From contig JBCDCY010000001.1 in assembly GCA_039180875.1 (NCBI GenBank), positions 1,074,632 through 1,138,631 on the forward strand: 64,000 nucleotides of DNA, given 5' to 3'. Within the stretch, counting starts at the first letter, position 1. Every line of letters begins with the position of its first letter. A program made the translations under genes and the position numbers. The DNA is from JBCDCY01 sp039180875. Its GTDB lineage: Bacteria; Pseudomonadota; Alphaproteobacteria; Rhodobacterales; Rhodobacteraceae. Below are positions 26,342-34,659 of this stretch, piece by piece. Under the pieces are notes generated by a model. The model did not search any database. It worked only from the letters and a program-made list of their open reading frames with translations, and was not told the DNA's origin.

Positions 26342-26875
26342 TCAGGCGCAGCACATCAAGTGGTCAACGCAGTCAGATAGATCGTGGTTGTTCACAAGGT
26401 GGATTTCGGCAGCCGCCAAAGTCTCACCGATACCCAGTTCTCGGATTTCCAACAGGTCACGTTCATGGACTGATTGAGAATGCAGGGGTCGAGAAGACCG
26501 ACGAACAAGTCTGCTTAATCTGACCGATCTGTCTGTGTGAACAGCTACTACTCGAATTTGGCACCCAAACACTGATCGAAGGTACGCCACCTCTTCCGGA
26601 CAGCAGACAGCATCGAGGACCGTTAGCTCATGACCTGAACATTGCGCCAAGATCTCATCTTTACTCAAGATTGCCGGCCCCGCTATTCCATATCTGCCCC
26701 GTAATGACAGTCTAGCAGTCTTCTCGGCCATGGCCCCTTCGCCAAAGCCATGCTCCACCGCAAAACGACGAATATTTTTCCCAATATAGACGTAGCCGCA
26801 GCCGTGCATTGCGACCATCCTATTACAGATTGAAGTCTTTCCAGTTCCAGATAGCCCACAAAGAGCAAAAATCAT
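26342..26875 (-). CDS. P-loop nucleotide kinase-like protein
   Basis: 177 residues with an AGGGGA site 9-10 bases before the ATG. Walker A is GLSGTGKTS at residues 8-16; the C-terminal half has the small-kinase layout SRLVRRSSRP...RDLLEIRELGIGE...EIHLVNNHDL, comparable to adenylate-kinase or dephospho-CoA-kinase-like AAA proteins (lid arginines, then N-x-D/G after a strand). It is last in a three-gene minus-strand unit (28390 to 26342) with a small membrane protein and a TPR protein. The gene is AT-rich compared with the chromosome, a sign of transfer. Its substrate is unknown; in island-borne modules such kinases may act as sensors or effectors. Confidence 0.65.
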   Translation of the reverse strand: MIFALCGLSGTGKTSICNRMVAMHGCGYVYIGKNIRRFAVEHGFGEGAMAEKTARLSLRGRYGIAGPAILSKDEILAQCSGHELTVLDAVCCPEEVAYLRSVFGCQIRVVAVHTDRSVRLSRLVRRSSRPLHSQSVHERDLLEIRELGIGETLAAAEIHLVNNHDLSDCVDHLMCCA

Positions 26876-26916
26876 CTTCTCAGTTCCCCTGAATTGAAGT
26901 TAACAATCAGACGTGC

Positions 26917-28203
26917 TCAGTTTTTTGCTATCAGGGCTTTAATGCCTTCTTTCACAGAGACTGTTTTCTTATACTGGTACGGGGCATCTTCAAGAGTTCG
27001 ATATCTCAGTGCATCTTTAATTCCCTCGAGCCCCTTTTTGAGAAATTCTTCTCCAACAAACACGGCCTGCCCGAAGGCTAATCTTGTATCTGCTTTATTT
27101 TTCTGCAGCATTGCCCATTCATAAGGAGCATTCTCTTCAGTCCAATATTTCTCTGCTTCAGAGTACAATCTTATCGCCTCAGACACGAAATCAGCCCGTG
27201 GCTCAATCTTTATACGTTGCTTAAATACGTTACCCAGGTTATTCAATGATTTGGGATATGACTGAAATTCACTAATCAGAGAGCTATCTTCGGGGATTTT
27301 TATCTCCTTAAGAACTGTTTCAGCCTCATTTAATTCTTCAATTTTCCCGCTATTTTCGAATTTTCTCACCAATGTAATCGCAAGGTTGTTTGATATCTCA
27401 ATATTTCTTCTTGTTTCTTTTAAAAGGCACTGACGAAATTTCTTTTCGGCAAGATCAAGAAATTCTGGTTCGTTACGCTCGCCAATTCTGCGCTGGCAAA
27501 CACCAATCAAAATATCAATATATTCCAAGCTCAACCTAGTATGCGGGTGCCTATTTATTAGATTTTGTAATAGTCTAAGATTCTCTTTGAGCAATACTGT
27601 ATCATCATCTCGTGTCGCGTACTCTTGTTCCATTTCAGCCAAAAGCACAATTAAAGCTGGGCTCAAGTGTTCTCCATATTCGTTTTCAGCCTGACGACAA
27701 AGCCGTTGAACCGCACTCCTATCGCCCTCATTCGCAAATGCAAGATATCCAGTTTGGAAGTAATCAAATATCAGTTCCCCCGTGTAATTCTCTGGAAGCA
27801 GGCGATCAGTAATAATTTCATGAATTTCACTATGTGCCTCTCGGTATTTTCTTTGGGCAATTAATGATTCTAAATTGCTAAGGGTTACACTAAGCTTCTG
27901 AAAAGACTCAGAAACCTGAGCAGTAATATTCTCAAGCTTCGAGTAGCGTCCCTGTCTCATGTGGTCTTGAATATCTAATTCTATAACTAATCGTTCAATT
28001 AATTTTGAAATATTTTCGGCAGAAATACTATGAATCTGACTATCTTTAAAAAAGCTTTTCAATTGATCAGTCGGTATTTTGAGTGCTTGAGACAACGAGT
28101 AAATGAAGTCTTCAGCACCAACACGACCGTTTTCCATTGTGATGTTAACTATAAGATCGCGGCCTGCAGCCAGACTATGGTTTTCTGCTCTTACGAGTAA
28201 CAT
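26917..28203 (-). CDS. TPR-like helical-repeat protein with N-terminal AAGRD motif
   Basis: 428 residues, clearly AT-rich. The N-terminus reads SLAAGRDLIVNITMENG, followed by a small helical segment, and from about residue 95 a solenoid of TPR-like helix pairs to the end (LAEMEQEYATRDDD, NNLAITLVRKFENSGKIEEL, LNNLGNVFKQRIKIEPRADF, AEKYWTEENAPYEWAMLQKN). The last units resemble the repeats of STAND-type sensor proteins. The start overlaps the previous small gene by 29 bases; keeping this start is supported because it keeps the AAGRD motif, which the upstream protein also carries. No enzyme domain is present, so a scaffold or sensor role is the most one can say. Confidence 0.6.
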   Translation of the reverse strand: MLLVRAENHSLAAGRDLIVNITMENGRVGAEDFIYSLSQALKIPTDQLKSFFKDSQIHSISAENISKLIERLVIELDIQDHMRQGRYSKLENITAQVSESFQKLSVTLSNLESLIAQRKYREAHSEIHEIITDRLLPENYTGELIFDYFQTGYLAFANEGDRSAVQRLCRQAENEYGEHLSPALIVLLAEMEQEYATRDDDTVLLKENLRLLQNLINRHPHTRLSLEYIDILIGVCQRRIGERNEPEFLDLAEKKFRQCLLKETRRNIEISNNLAITLVRKFENSGKIEELNEAETVLKEIKIPEDSSLISEFQSYPKSLNNLGNVFKQRIKIEPRADFVSEAIRLYSEAEKYWTEENAPYEWAMLQKNKADTRLAFGQAVFVGEEFLKKGLEGIKDALRYRTLEDAPYQYKKTVSVKEGIKALIAKN

Positions 28204-28390
28204 CGGTATTCATATTAACATAAGCGTCTCGACCTGCGGCAACACTCCGATCGACTGCAGATACGGCCTTGTCTCGCATTAAGAACTTCACCAGCGTCCA
28301 GATCGCCACTCCTACAGCCGTGACCCCTGCACCGAACACAGCAAGGAGCTTCAGTCCATCCTCAGCCGCTAGAAATTCAAGTAGTTCCAT
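28175..28390 (-). CDS. Small membrane protein with C-terminal AAGRD motif
   Basis: 71 residues: a short acidic head (MELLEFLAAEDG), one membrane segment (LAVFGAGVTAVGVAIWTLV) and a cytosolic tail containing SVAAGRDAYVNMNTD. The tail motif matches the N-terminus of the TPR protein translated next (SLAAGRDLIVNITME), a hint that the two proteins interact or share a binding surface. The stop lies 29 bases inside the next gene, so translation is coupled. No family name is known to me. Confidence 0.6.
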   Translation of the reverse strand: MELLEFLAAEDGLKLLAVFGAGVTAVGVAIWTLVKFLMRDKAVSAVDRSVAAGRDAYVNMNTDVTRKSRKP

Positions 28391-28662
28391 GGAAAGCCCC
28401 CATCTTCTCCGTCTCGACCCTCGTAGCGCTATGTGTTCATCTTTCGCATTGGTCTATGCTTGTGCTTTGAAAAAGCTGTGCTCTGATTATGGCTATGTCA
28501 AGCTCGTTGGGTGCAATGACCGCTGTGGGATTATTCAGTAACACCTTCCAGGAACCAAGGGGAAGCACAGAAGCCCGCTTCCTGCAGGTCTATTCCCTGC
28601 ATCGGGCTGCGCATTGCGAGCAAGCTGACATGGCAGGACAGACTTCCCGAACCGGCTAGCAC

Positions 28663-30132
28663 TCACCGCATCGTCAGCCGTGATAAAAGTTCGAGGAGTG
28701 GTCCGTTCTGGGTCACCAAAGGGGTAAGCTCGGCAAAATCGCGGCTGGTGAGCCAGGAATATGGCTCCAGCACTGGGCGGTTGGCCGAGACGGTGCGGTT
28801 CGAGAAGCTGTTTTCGACCAGGCAGCGCTTTTCGTCGGGTTCGAGCCGGATATGAAGCTCTGCAAGGCTGGTGATCAGTTCGAGAAACTTCTCGAGCAGA
28901 GCGTCTGAGAGGTCCGATTGCGCGGCGGACGCGCGCGCTTCTTGCAGGGCTGCGAGGTCGATCTTGAGCTGTCGCTTCCGATCGTCGTGCTCCCTGCGAT
29001 CGAGGGCGCCGTCGAGCAGCAGATCAGTCAGCCGCGCAAGGCGCTCGGTCGTCTGGGCGATCCTGAGATCGATGGACTGGAGGTGCTCGCGGCGCTGGTC
29101 TTTGTCGAGCCAGGCCTGCCAGTCACGCAGCAGGTCGGCCGCATCGTCAGGGGCGAGCTGCAGGCGTTTGTAGGCGGCGACGATCTCCGCCTCGAGGCGG
29201 TCTTCGCGCACCGTGTTGGTCGGGCAGTCCGGGCGCTGGCAGCGGTAGTAGACGTGGCCCTTCTGGCGCTCGGGGATCATGCTGGTCTGGCAGCCGGCGC
29301 AGCGGAAGAGGCCCCGGTAGAGGTGGTTGTGCCGGGTGACCTTCTTCCCTGCCTTGCCTCTTTTGATCTCCTGGACCTGACGGAAGGTCTGGGCCGAGGT
29401 GATCGGCTCGTGCACGCCATCGTAGGTGTCGCCGGTGCGTTTGATCTCGATCAGGCCGCAGTAGAAGGGGTTGTTGAGGATGGTCTCGATGCCGTGCTTG
29501 GAGACCGGCTTGCCAGCGTGGTTGCGCAGGCCACGCCGGGCCATCTCGGCCTGGAGCGTGGGGATCGAGTAGCGCCCGCTGGCGTAGAGCTCGAAGACCT
29601 GGCGCACGAGCGGGGCTTTCTCGGGGCACGGTGCCTTCGGCTGGCCCCGGCCGTTGTCCCGGTAGCCAATCGGCGCCCGGAAAGGATAGAGCCCCTGCTT
29701 CAGGCGCCCGCGCAGGCCCTTGATGGTCTCCTCGCGCAGATTGAAGATGTAGTCCTCGGCGATCACCGCCTGCAGGTTGGCCGCTAGCCGACCGCCACGG
29801 GAGCTGTAGTCGAGGCCCTCACCGGCGAAGTGGATCTCCACCCCGCGGGTCGGCAGCTCCGAGACTCTGGACCAGTCCGTCATGTTCCGGGCCGAGCGGT
29901 CGATCTTGTGCATAATGAGCGCGTCCGCCTTGCCGCGCCGCAACTGGCGCAGCATGTCGTTGAAGACCGGCCGCCCGCCTTTGGCAGCCGTCTCCATCTC
30001 GGCGAACCAGGCGACGATCGTGATCTGGCGGGACGCGGCAAATTCCGCGATCGCATCGCGTTGTGCATCGAGTGAGACGCCTTCACCCTGCTTCTGGGTG
30101 GAGACGCGGATGTAGCCAAATCCGGTCTTCAT
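28663..30132 (-). CDS. Large serine recombinase (resolvase family)
   Basis: 489 residues. The resolvase catalytic domain starts FGYIRVSTQKQGEGVSLDAQ with the nucleophile Ser11, then HKIDRSARNM carrying the conserved arginines. The recombinase domain follows (GYRDNGRGQPKAP, LNNPFYCGLIEIKRTGDTY), then a zinc ribbon CAGCQTSM...YRCQRPDCPT and a coiled-coil C-terminal part. Such enzymes integrate and excise mobile elements at short att sites. It lies downstream of a 47-residue partner gene on the same strand and next to a DNA-transfer ATPase, so it probably belongs to a second element nested in the tRNA-Leu island. All key residues look intact. Confidence 0.92.
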   Translation of the reverse strand: MKTGFGYIRVSTQKQGEGVSLDAQRDAIAEFAASRQITIVAWFAEMETAAKGGRPVFNDMLRQLRRGKADALIMHKIDRSARNMTDWSRVSELPTRGVEIHFAGEGLDYSSRGGRLAANLQAVIAEDYIFNLREETIKGLRGRLKQGLYPFRAPIGYRDNGRGQPKAPCPEKAPLVRQVFELYASGRYSIPTLQAEMARRGLRNHAGKPVSKHGIETILNNPFYCGLIEIKRTGDTYDGVHEPITSAQTFRQVQEIKRGKAGKKVTRHNHLYRGLFRCAGCQTSMIPERQKGHVYYRCQRPDCPTNTVREDRLEAEIVAAYKRLQLAPDDAADLLRDWQAWLDKDQRREHLQSIDLRIAQTTERLARLTDLLLDGALDRREHDDRKRQLKIDLAALQEARASAAQSDLSDALLEKFLELITSLAELHIRLEPDEKRCLVENSFSNRTVSANRPVLEPYSWLTSRDFAELTPLVTQNGPLLELLSRLTMR

Positions 30133-30140
30133 AGACTGTG

Positions 30141-30284
30141 TCAGCGGTCTTCAGACTCTACCAAATCCTCGGAATTTGGCGACTCCGGCTCCTCCGCCCA
30201 GGGCCAGGATCCCTCCCGGCGCATGCGCTCGTAGACCCGTTTGCAAAGCTCCAAGTGCCGGCGCAGATGTTCGCGTTTGTCCAT
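30141..30284 (-). CDS. Small protein upstream of serine recombinase, 47 residues
   Basis: The protein MDKREHLRRHLELCKRVY... continues with an ERMRREGSWPWAEEPESP segment and ends DLVESEDR, eight bases before the recombinase start. A GGGGGC stretch lies just before the ATG; no classic ribosome site is seen. Charged helix plus the WPW and DLVES patches recur in small genes found immediately before serine recombinases in proteobacterial islands, by memory and not verified here. The role could be a directionality or recombination factor, which is inference from position alone. Confidence 0.6.
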   Translation of the reverse strand: MDKREHLRRHLELCKRVYERMRREGSWPWAEEPESPNSEDLVESEDR

Positions 30285-30329
30285 ATGCCCCCAGCATACG
30301 CGCCTGCTCTCTTCCGCCTAGCAGTCAGC

Positions 30330-31499
30330 TCATCGGCCCTGGTGATATGGTGGATACATGGAGGCGGAGAATGGGCGGAGGCGTTCGCCGCGGTGCATGA
30401 GCCAGATGGCGGCGCGGTGGTTGGGCTGGGTCTGCAGATCCCGGGCGGAGAAGGGTGGCAAGAGCGTCTCGAAGAGCGGCGCGTCCTTGGCGCCGAGGCG
30501 GAAGACGACGAGGCTGCCGACATTGCCGAGGATGGCGTCGCGGATCTCCGGATTGGTCTGGGAGAGATGCTGGTGGGCGAGGATGAGGCCGAGGCCGTAC
30601 TTGCGGGCCTCCGACAGCAGGCCGGCGAAGGACTTGGTCGTGAGGTTGTGGAACTCGTCGACGTAGAGGAAGAACGGGGCCCGCGCGGCCGGCGGCAAAC
30701 CGTGGCGGGTGAAGGCCGCCTGCATCAGTGTCGAGGTGATGAGCCCGCCGAGGATGTTGGAGATGTCGGCGCCGAGCCTGCCCTTGGCGAGGTTCACGAT
30801 CAGCTGGCCCCCGCTGTCCATGAGGGGTCGGAAGCGGAGCGGCTCCGTCGGCTCGCAGAGCGCGGTGCGGACCGTCGGGTTGGCCAGGATCGCGCCGATC
30901 TTGTTGGCCACCGGGGAGACGCCGTCGGCGCTCGATTGGTAGTTGAGCTTGGGATACTCCTCCTTCCAGAAGAAGCGCACCTGGGGATCGATGAGCTCCG
31001 CCACCACCTGCCGGCGGAACCCCGGATAGACGAAGAGTTTTAGGAGATCCCGCAGATCGGCCGCCGGCTGCTCCAGGAGCGCCAGGACACCGTAGCGGAG
31101 GAGATGCTCCATCCGCGCGCCCCAGGCATCCGGCCACTGCTTCTTCAGAGTCTCAATGAGGCCGGAGGCAACGAGTGGGCGGTAGCCGGGCGCGACGCGC
31201 TTCAGGGGGTTGTATCCGAGCGGGCAGCCGGGATCTGCCACGTCCCAGTAGAGGTGCGGGGTCGGGAGGCGGCGGTGCAGGTCCTCGGCCAGGTCACCGT
31301 GGGGATCGATCAGGCAGAAGCCGGTGCCATTGCGCGCATCCTGCCAAGCGAGGTTCAGCAGCAGCGTCGACTTCCCCGTCCCGGTCTGGCCGATGAGGTA
31401 GAGGTGCAGCAGCCGATCGGCCGGATCGATGCCGAAGGGCGTGGGATCTTCATAGCGGTGATAGGCCAGGCCAAGGATGCGGCGGGCGCGTGGTATCAT
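30330..31499 (-). CDS. VirD4/TraD-like DNA-transfer ATPase (short form)
   Basis: 389 residues. P-loop GQTGTGKST at residues 37-45, LIDPHGDLAED, and Walker B FFLYVDEFHN near 274-283, then SEARKYGLGLILAHQHLSQ, the pattern of TraM-binding/DUF87 coupling-type ATPases. There is no N-terminal membrane part, unlike true coupling proteins, so it may act with a separate anchor or in plasmid/element maintenance. The frame is open further upstream but that part lies antisense to the DUF3768 gene, so ATG 31499 is chosen. A related but longer ATPase is at 49542-51617. Confidence 0.82.
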   Translation of the reverse strand: MIPRARRILGLAYHRYEDPTPFGIDPADRLLHLYLIGQTGTGKSTLLLNLAWQDARNGTGFCLIDPHGDLAEDLHRRLPTPHLYWDVADPGCPLGYNPLKRVAPGYRPLVASGLIETLKKQWPDAWGARMEHLLRYGVLALLEQPAADLRDLLKLFVYPGFRRQVVAELIDPQVRFFWKEEYPKLNYQSSADGVSPVANKIGAILANPTVRTALCEPTEPLRFRPLMDSGGQLIVNLAKGRLGADISNILGGLITSTLMQAAFTRHGLPPAARAPFFLYVDEFHNLTTKSFAGLLSEARKYGLGLILAHQHLSQTNPEIRDAILGNVGSLVVFRLGAKDAPLFETLLPPFSARDLQTQPNHRAAIWLMHRGERLRPFSASMYPPYHQGR

Positions 31500-31668
31500 G
31501 GGGATAGTATCTCGCCTCAGGCCAGACCCGGCTAGCAGCCACCGCATCGCCCGCGGCGATGGCGTGGCCGGCACCGATGGCACCGACCGTCTGCTGCATC
31601 TGGGAGCGCCGTCCGTGGAGCGCGCGGGATGTCCCCGTCGCGCGTGCTCCAGCGGAGGGAGATGCCAG

Positions 31669-32178
31669 ATGGAGAGACGAGAGGAGCCGATCGCCGGGGC
31701 CATCGGCGCGGTGCCCCGCTGCCAGACCTGCGGATCCGAGCGGGTGGTGAAGGGCGCCTGCGCCTGCTGGAACCCGGAGACCGTGCTCGATGCGGAATAT
31801 TGCCGGGAGTGTGAGGCGCCCACGACCTTCGTCTGGTCGCCGGCCGATCCGCCGCCCAAGCAGCGCATCCGGGAGCTCAACGATCGCTTCCGCCGCGAGG
31901 GCCGCGGCCAAGGCTCGGTGATGATCACCAGCGGCCTTCAGGAGCAGGGCGCAGCCTTCGTCGCCGAGGCCTTGGCGGCGGTGCGCAACTTCGACGCCTT
32001 CACCGCCGACAATGACCCCTGGGGCGAGCACGACTTCGGCGCCGTTGAGATCGCCGGCCAGCGGGTGTTCTTCAAGTTCGACTACTACACCCCCGATCTC
32101 ACGGCCGGCAGCGAGAACCCGGGCAATGAGGGCCTCACCCACCGGGTGCTGACCATCATGCTGGCCTCGGAGTACTAG
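31669..32178 (+). CDS. DUF3768 protein with N-terminal Cys-rich segment
   Basis: 169 residues from ATG 31669, 8 bases after GGAGGGA. The C-terminal two thirds are DUF3768: IRELNDRFRR, VRNFDAFTADNDPWGEHDFGAVEI-type text, then FKFDYYTPDLTAGSENP and the ending LTIMLASEY. The N-terminal 50 residues contain CQTCGS, ACACW and YCREC, which resemble a zinc-ribbon and are not part of the usual domain. DUF3768 proteins are frequent on alphaproteobacterial plasmids and islands; no activity is known. A strong terminator follows the gene at 32223. Confidence 0.85.
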   Translation: MERREEPIAGAIGAVPRCQTCGSERVVKGACACWNPETVLDAEYCRECEAPTTFVWSPADPPPKQRIRELNDRFRREGRGQGSVMITSGLQEQGAAFVAEALAAVRNFDAFTADNDPWGEHDFGAVEIAGQRVFFKFDYYTPDLTAGSENPGNEGLTHRVLTIMLASEY

Positions 32179-32222
32179 GCGGGTACCAGCCCCGCCAGAG
32201 ACCCCATATCGCCAGCGCCGAT

Positions 32223-32252
32223 CCGCTGCCTGCTAGCCAGGCAGCGGTTTTT
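32223..32252 (+). terminator. Rho-independent terminator after DUF3768 gene
   Basis: CCGCTGCCTG and CAGGCAGCGG, perfect 10-bp arms with a 5-base loop, followed directly by five T residues. It lies 44 bases after the stop at 32178. Confidence 0.9.
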
Positions 32253-32550
32253 GTGGGTGAGTGCGAAGATCGGTAAGAGCTGGGCGCCCCAATCCGTCAC
32301 AGCCTAGGCAGCTCCGGCCAGCACAGCCGTCTTCCGGGGCTCACCCACATCAGTCTGAGATGTTGCTGAGCCGCCGGATATCCCCCTGCCGAGACGAACG
32401 CCTTGCCCTGAGAGGCACGCTGGGTGCCGGACCCTTGAGGGGTCCGGTCCCGGAGCCCCCCGTGCCAGGCCCACCCTCTGCCGCCCGTACCCCCTCACCA
32501 GATCGTCCCTGCCGATATCGTGCCCTCTAGGGCGCGCGGCTTCGCCGACC

Positions 32551-32573
32551 TAGACTGATGACGTACCAGTCTA
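32551..32573 (+). promoter_or_regulatory. Inverted repeat upstream of XRE regulator
   Basis: TAGACTG and CAGTCTA, perfect 7-bp arms spaced by 9 bases, ending 12 bases before the XRE start codon. Spacing of about 16 bases between half-site centres (1.5 helical turns) fits a dimeric helix-turn-helix repressor, so autoregulation is likely. Confidence 0.6.
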
Positions 32574-32585
32574 ATCGTCACCCTT

Positions 32586-32933
32586 ATGCGTACCCAATTC
32601 GCCCAGGACCTGCGCCTTGCCCGGCGCCAGGCGGGCTACACCCAGGACGACCTGGCGCACCTGCTCGACAGCCACCAGTCGCTGGTCTCCGATCTCGAGC
32701 AGGGCCGACAGCGTCCCAACCTCGAGCAGATCGTCGATCTCTCGCTGATCTACGGCCGCTCGTTCGAGAGCTTCTTCGCCGCCCTGCTGGCCGAGCGGCA
32801 GCGACGGCTGATCAAGCGGCTCGCCACCCTGCCGGCGCTGCCGAGGCCCACGGCCCACACCTTCAACCGCAGCGCCTCCCTTACCCGCCTCAGAGCCCGG
32901 CTGAAGCAGCCGCCCGAACATGGTGGGGCGTAA
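32586..32933 (+). CDS. XRE-family transcriptional regulator
   Basis: 115 residues. The first 65 residues form a standard XRE helix-turn-helix: FAQDLRLARRQAGYTQDDL, then HQSLVSDLEQGRQRPNLEQI. The tail is basic and Pro-rich with no known domain. The gene overlaps the next one by 14 bases. The palindrome at 32551-32573 is its probable operator. The small regulator probably controls itself and the RuvC-like partner gene. Confidence 0.85.
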   Translation: MRTQFAQDLRLARRQAGYTQDDLAHLLDSHQSLVSDLEQGRQRPNLEQIVDLSLIYGRSFESFFAALLAERQRRLIKRLATLPALPRPTAHTFNRSASLTRLRARLKQPPEHGGA

Positions 32934-33405
32934 CCTGCTGGCGCTCGCCGTCGCCTCCGGCCGCGCCGCCTACGTCTACTTCGGCGACGGCCAACTCTGC
33001 GATTGGGGCACCAGCGTCAGAGCCACCGCGGACCCCGCCGAGATCGCCGGCTTCACCCAGGAGCGCATCAACGAGCTCCGGCCCGACGTCGTGGTCACCG
33101 AAAAGCTCGACGCCCAATGCCGCAAGGGCGCAAAGTCCCGCGTCCTCATCCGCGCCATCACCGAGACCGCCAGCCACAACGAGGTCTACGACATCGCCGT
33201 TCCCCGTCCCCGAGACTTCCCCTCCAAGTTCGAGGAGGCGCAGCACCTCGCCGCCCGTTACCCCGAGATCGCCGGCTACCTGCCCGCCCAGAGACGCCGG
33301 ATCTACGACAGTGAGCCCCGCGGCATGATCGTCTTCGAGGCGCTCGCCCTCGCGGAGAAGGTGCTTACCCAGACTCCAGATGTTACAACGAGAGCGCCGC
33401 GATAG
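32920..33405 (+). CDS. RuvC/RNase H-fold-like protein coupled to XRE regulator
   Basis: 161 residues. The order NLLALAVASGRAAYVYF (strand pair), then ELRPDVVVTEKLD (strand ending in Glu) and FEALALAEKV (late helix with an acidic residue) resembles a RuvC-like RNase H fold, where Holliday-junction resolvases have D...E...D/DALALA. The first strand lacks the usual catalytic Asp and the last motif has Glu for Asp, so activity is uncertain. The start overlaps the regulator gene. This is a fold guess from pattern only; no close family is recalled. Confidence 0.5.
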   Translation: MVGRNLLALAVASGRAAYVYFGDGQLCDWGTSVRATADPAEIAGFTQERINELRPDVVVTEKLDAQCRKGAKSRVLIRAITETASHNEVYDIAVPRPRDFPSKFEEAQHLAARYPEIAGYLPAQRRRIYDSEPRGMIVFEALALAEKVLTQTPDVTTRAPR

Positions 33406-34005
33406 CTGCGCTCACACCGTTCTTTTTTGATGACAGCCAAAGCCGCCCAAAAAATGGGCGGCTTCCTTGAGTCCGTTTGGATACTGCCGGTCGACCGAAG
33501 CGGCGTCGGCTTTGCTATCGCGGAGAGCTCCGGGCCCAAAGCGTCCAGTTTTCACAAGTTCGGCGAAGGTTCTGTCTGCAGCCGAGGCATCAAAGGCCAA
33601 TTGGCCAAGGCTCATCGGACTCAGGCTGTCTGCAGGGTCGGTCTCGCTGCTCTGTAGTAGCGTGGGTGACTGAAAGCCACCGTTGGTCTGCTGAGAGGTC
33701 GCCGTGGCGGCGCATCGACATTCGACAGCGAGGCCGTTCGGCCTGCTTTCCGATGGTGCTGGGTCCGCCGACGGCGGATCTCGTGAGGCCTTAGGCTATG
33801 CCAGTCGCTCCCTTCTCTTTTAGGGGAAACTAGCTCCGTCCCACCCGACTGGTGTTGTCGCCACGTTAGGCCAAGCGAAGCGCCCGCGCCGACCGCATTC
33901 TGGAAACAGGCCAAATCGCCGACTCTCGGCAAGTTCGTGTAAATAAAGAGAGTCTCAAAAAGGAGTGTCCTCTACTTCATATTTTGCATTCAGCTTAGTG
34001 AGCCA
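33406..34005. other. Intergenic region with one strong stem-loop
   Basis: No convincing gene. AAGCCGCCCA and TGGGCGGCTT (perfect 10-bp arms, five-A loop) at 33440-33464 lies 35 bases after the RuvC-like stop and could terminate that operon. The remaining 500 bp have short open frames on both strands without protein character. Confidence 0.4.
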
Positions 34006-34446
34006 TTATTCATTTGCAGGATTTTCGTTCTTTCGATCGAGCCACATAAGCAACCCGAATATCGAGCCCAGCGCGAAGATTGCAGCCGCCATGCCAAGCA
34101 GTAGCATGCCCGATACATCGTCGACTTCGATGACGATGAGCTTTCGTACCACGGCAAGAATGCCGATGATCAGCACGATGCGCACCTGAGCGATACCACG
34201 TTGACCTGTCACCATCAGATGGACCGAATGAGCTAATTCAAGCGCAATTATCGCCCCAAGGAGCAAATCAAAGAGGCGCTGCAATTGCGCGAACGAAACA
34301 CTGCTAGGGTCCGTCACCACGACCTGGAGCGTGAGGTTCAGAAAGCTCAGCGCAGCCAAGACAACCACCATAAGCACCCCGACGAGGAGCACGACGGCAA
34401 CGCCGGACGAGAAGGCTTTGTATGCGCGGTCGATGAGTCTAGGCAT
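34006..34446 (-). CDS. psiE: PsiE-family (phosphate-starvation-inducible) membrane protein
   Basis: 146 residues with four hydrophobic segments: VAVVLLVGVLMVVVLAALSF, LFDLLLGAIIALELAHSVHL, QVRIVLIIGILAVVRKLIVI and LLLGMAAAIFALGSIFGLLM. The EL.HS..... central pattern and RKLIVIEVDD match the PsiE family (PF06146). Biochemical role is not established in any organism; in E. coli expression follows phosphate and cAMP control. It begins the stress-related cargo of the island and is divergent from the potassium-channel gene. Confidence 0.85.
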   Translation of the reverse strand: MPRLIDRAYKAFSSGVAVVLLVGVLMVVVLAALSFLNLTLQVVVTDPSSVSFAQLQRLFDLLLGAIIALELAHSVHLMVTGQRGIAQVRIVLIIGILAVVRKLIVIEVDDVSGMLLLGMAAAIFALGSIFGLLMWLDRKNENPANE

Positions 34447-34659
34447 GTACCGGACGTAGAGCGAAGAGAAAAATCGACGAGCTTGGCGGCTTAAGTCACT
34501 TCATCGCACTGTGCATGTCCGCGGCGAAGTATGTTTTACCGAAAGAAGGTGGGCTTTAGCGCATACGCTCCAAGTTTTGGTTCCCAGGAGCGCAGTCTTC
34601 TGTGACGAGAACCGGTACGATGGGTCGTCGTGACATACCTTTTTTGAAAGGAAGGCTGG

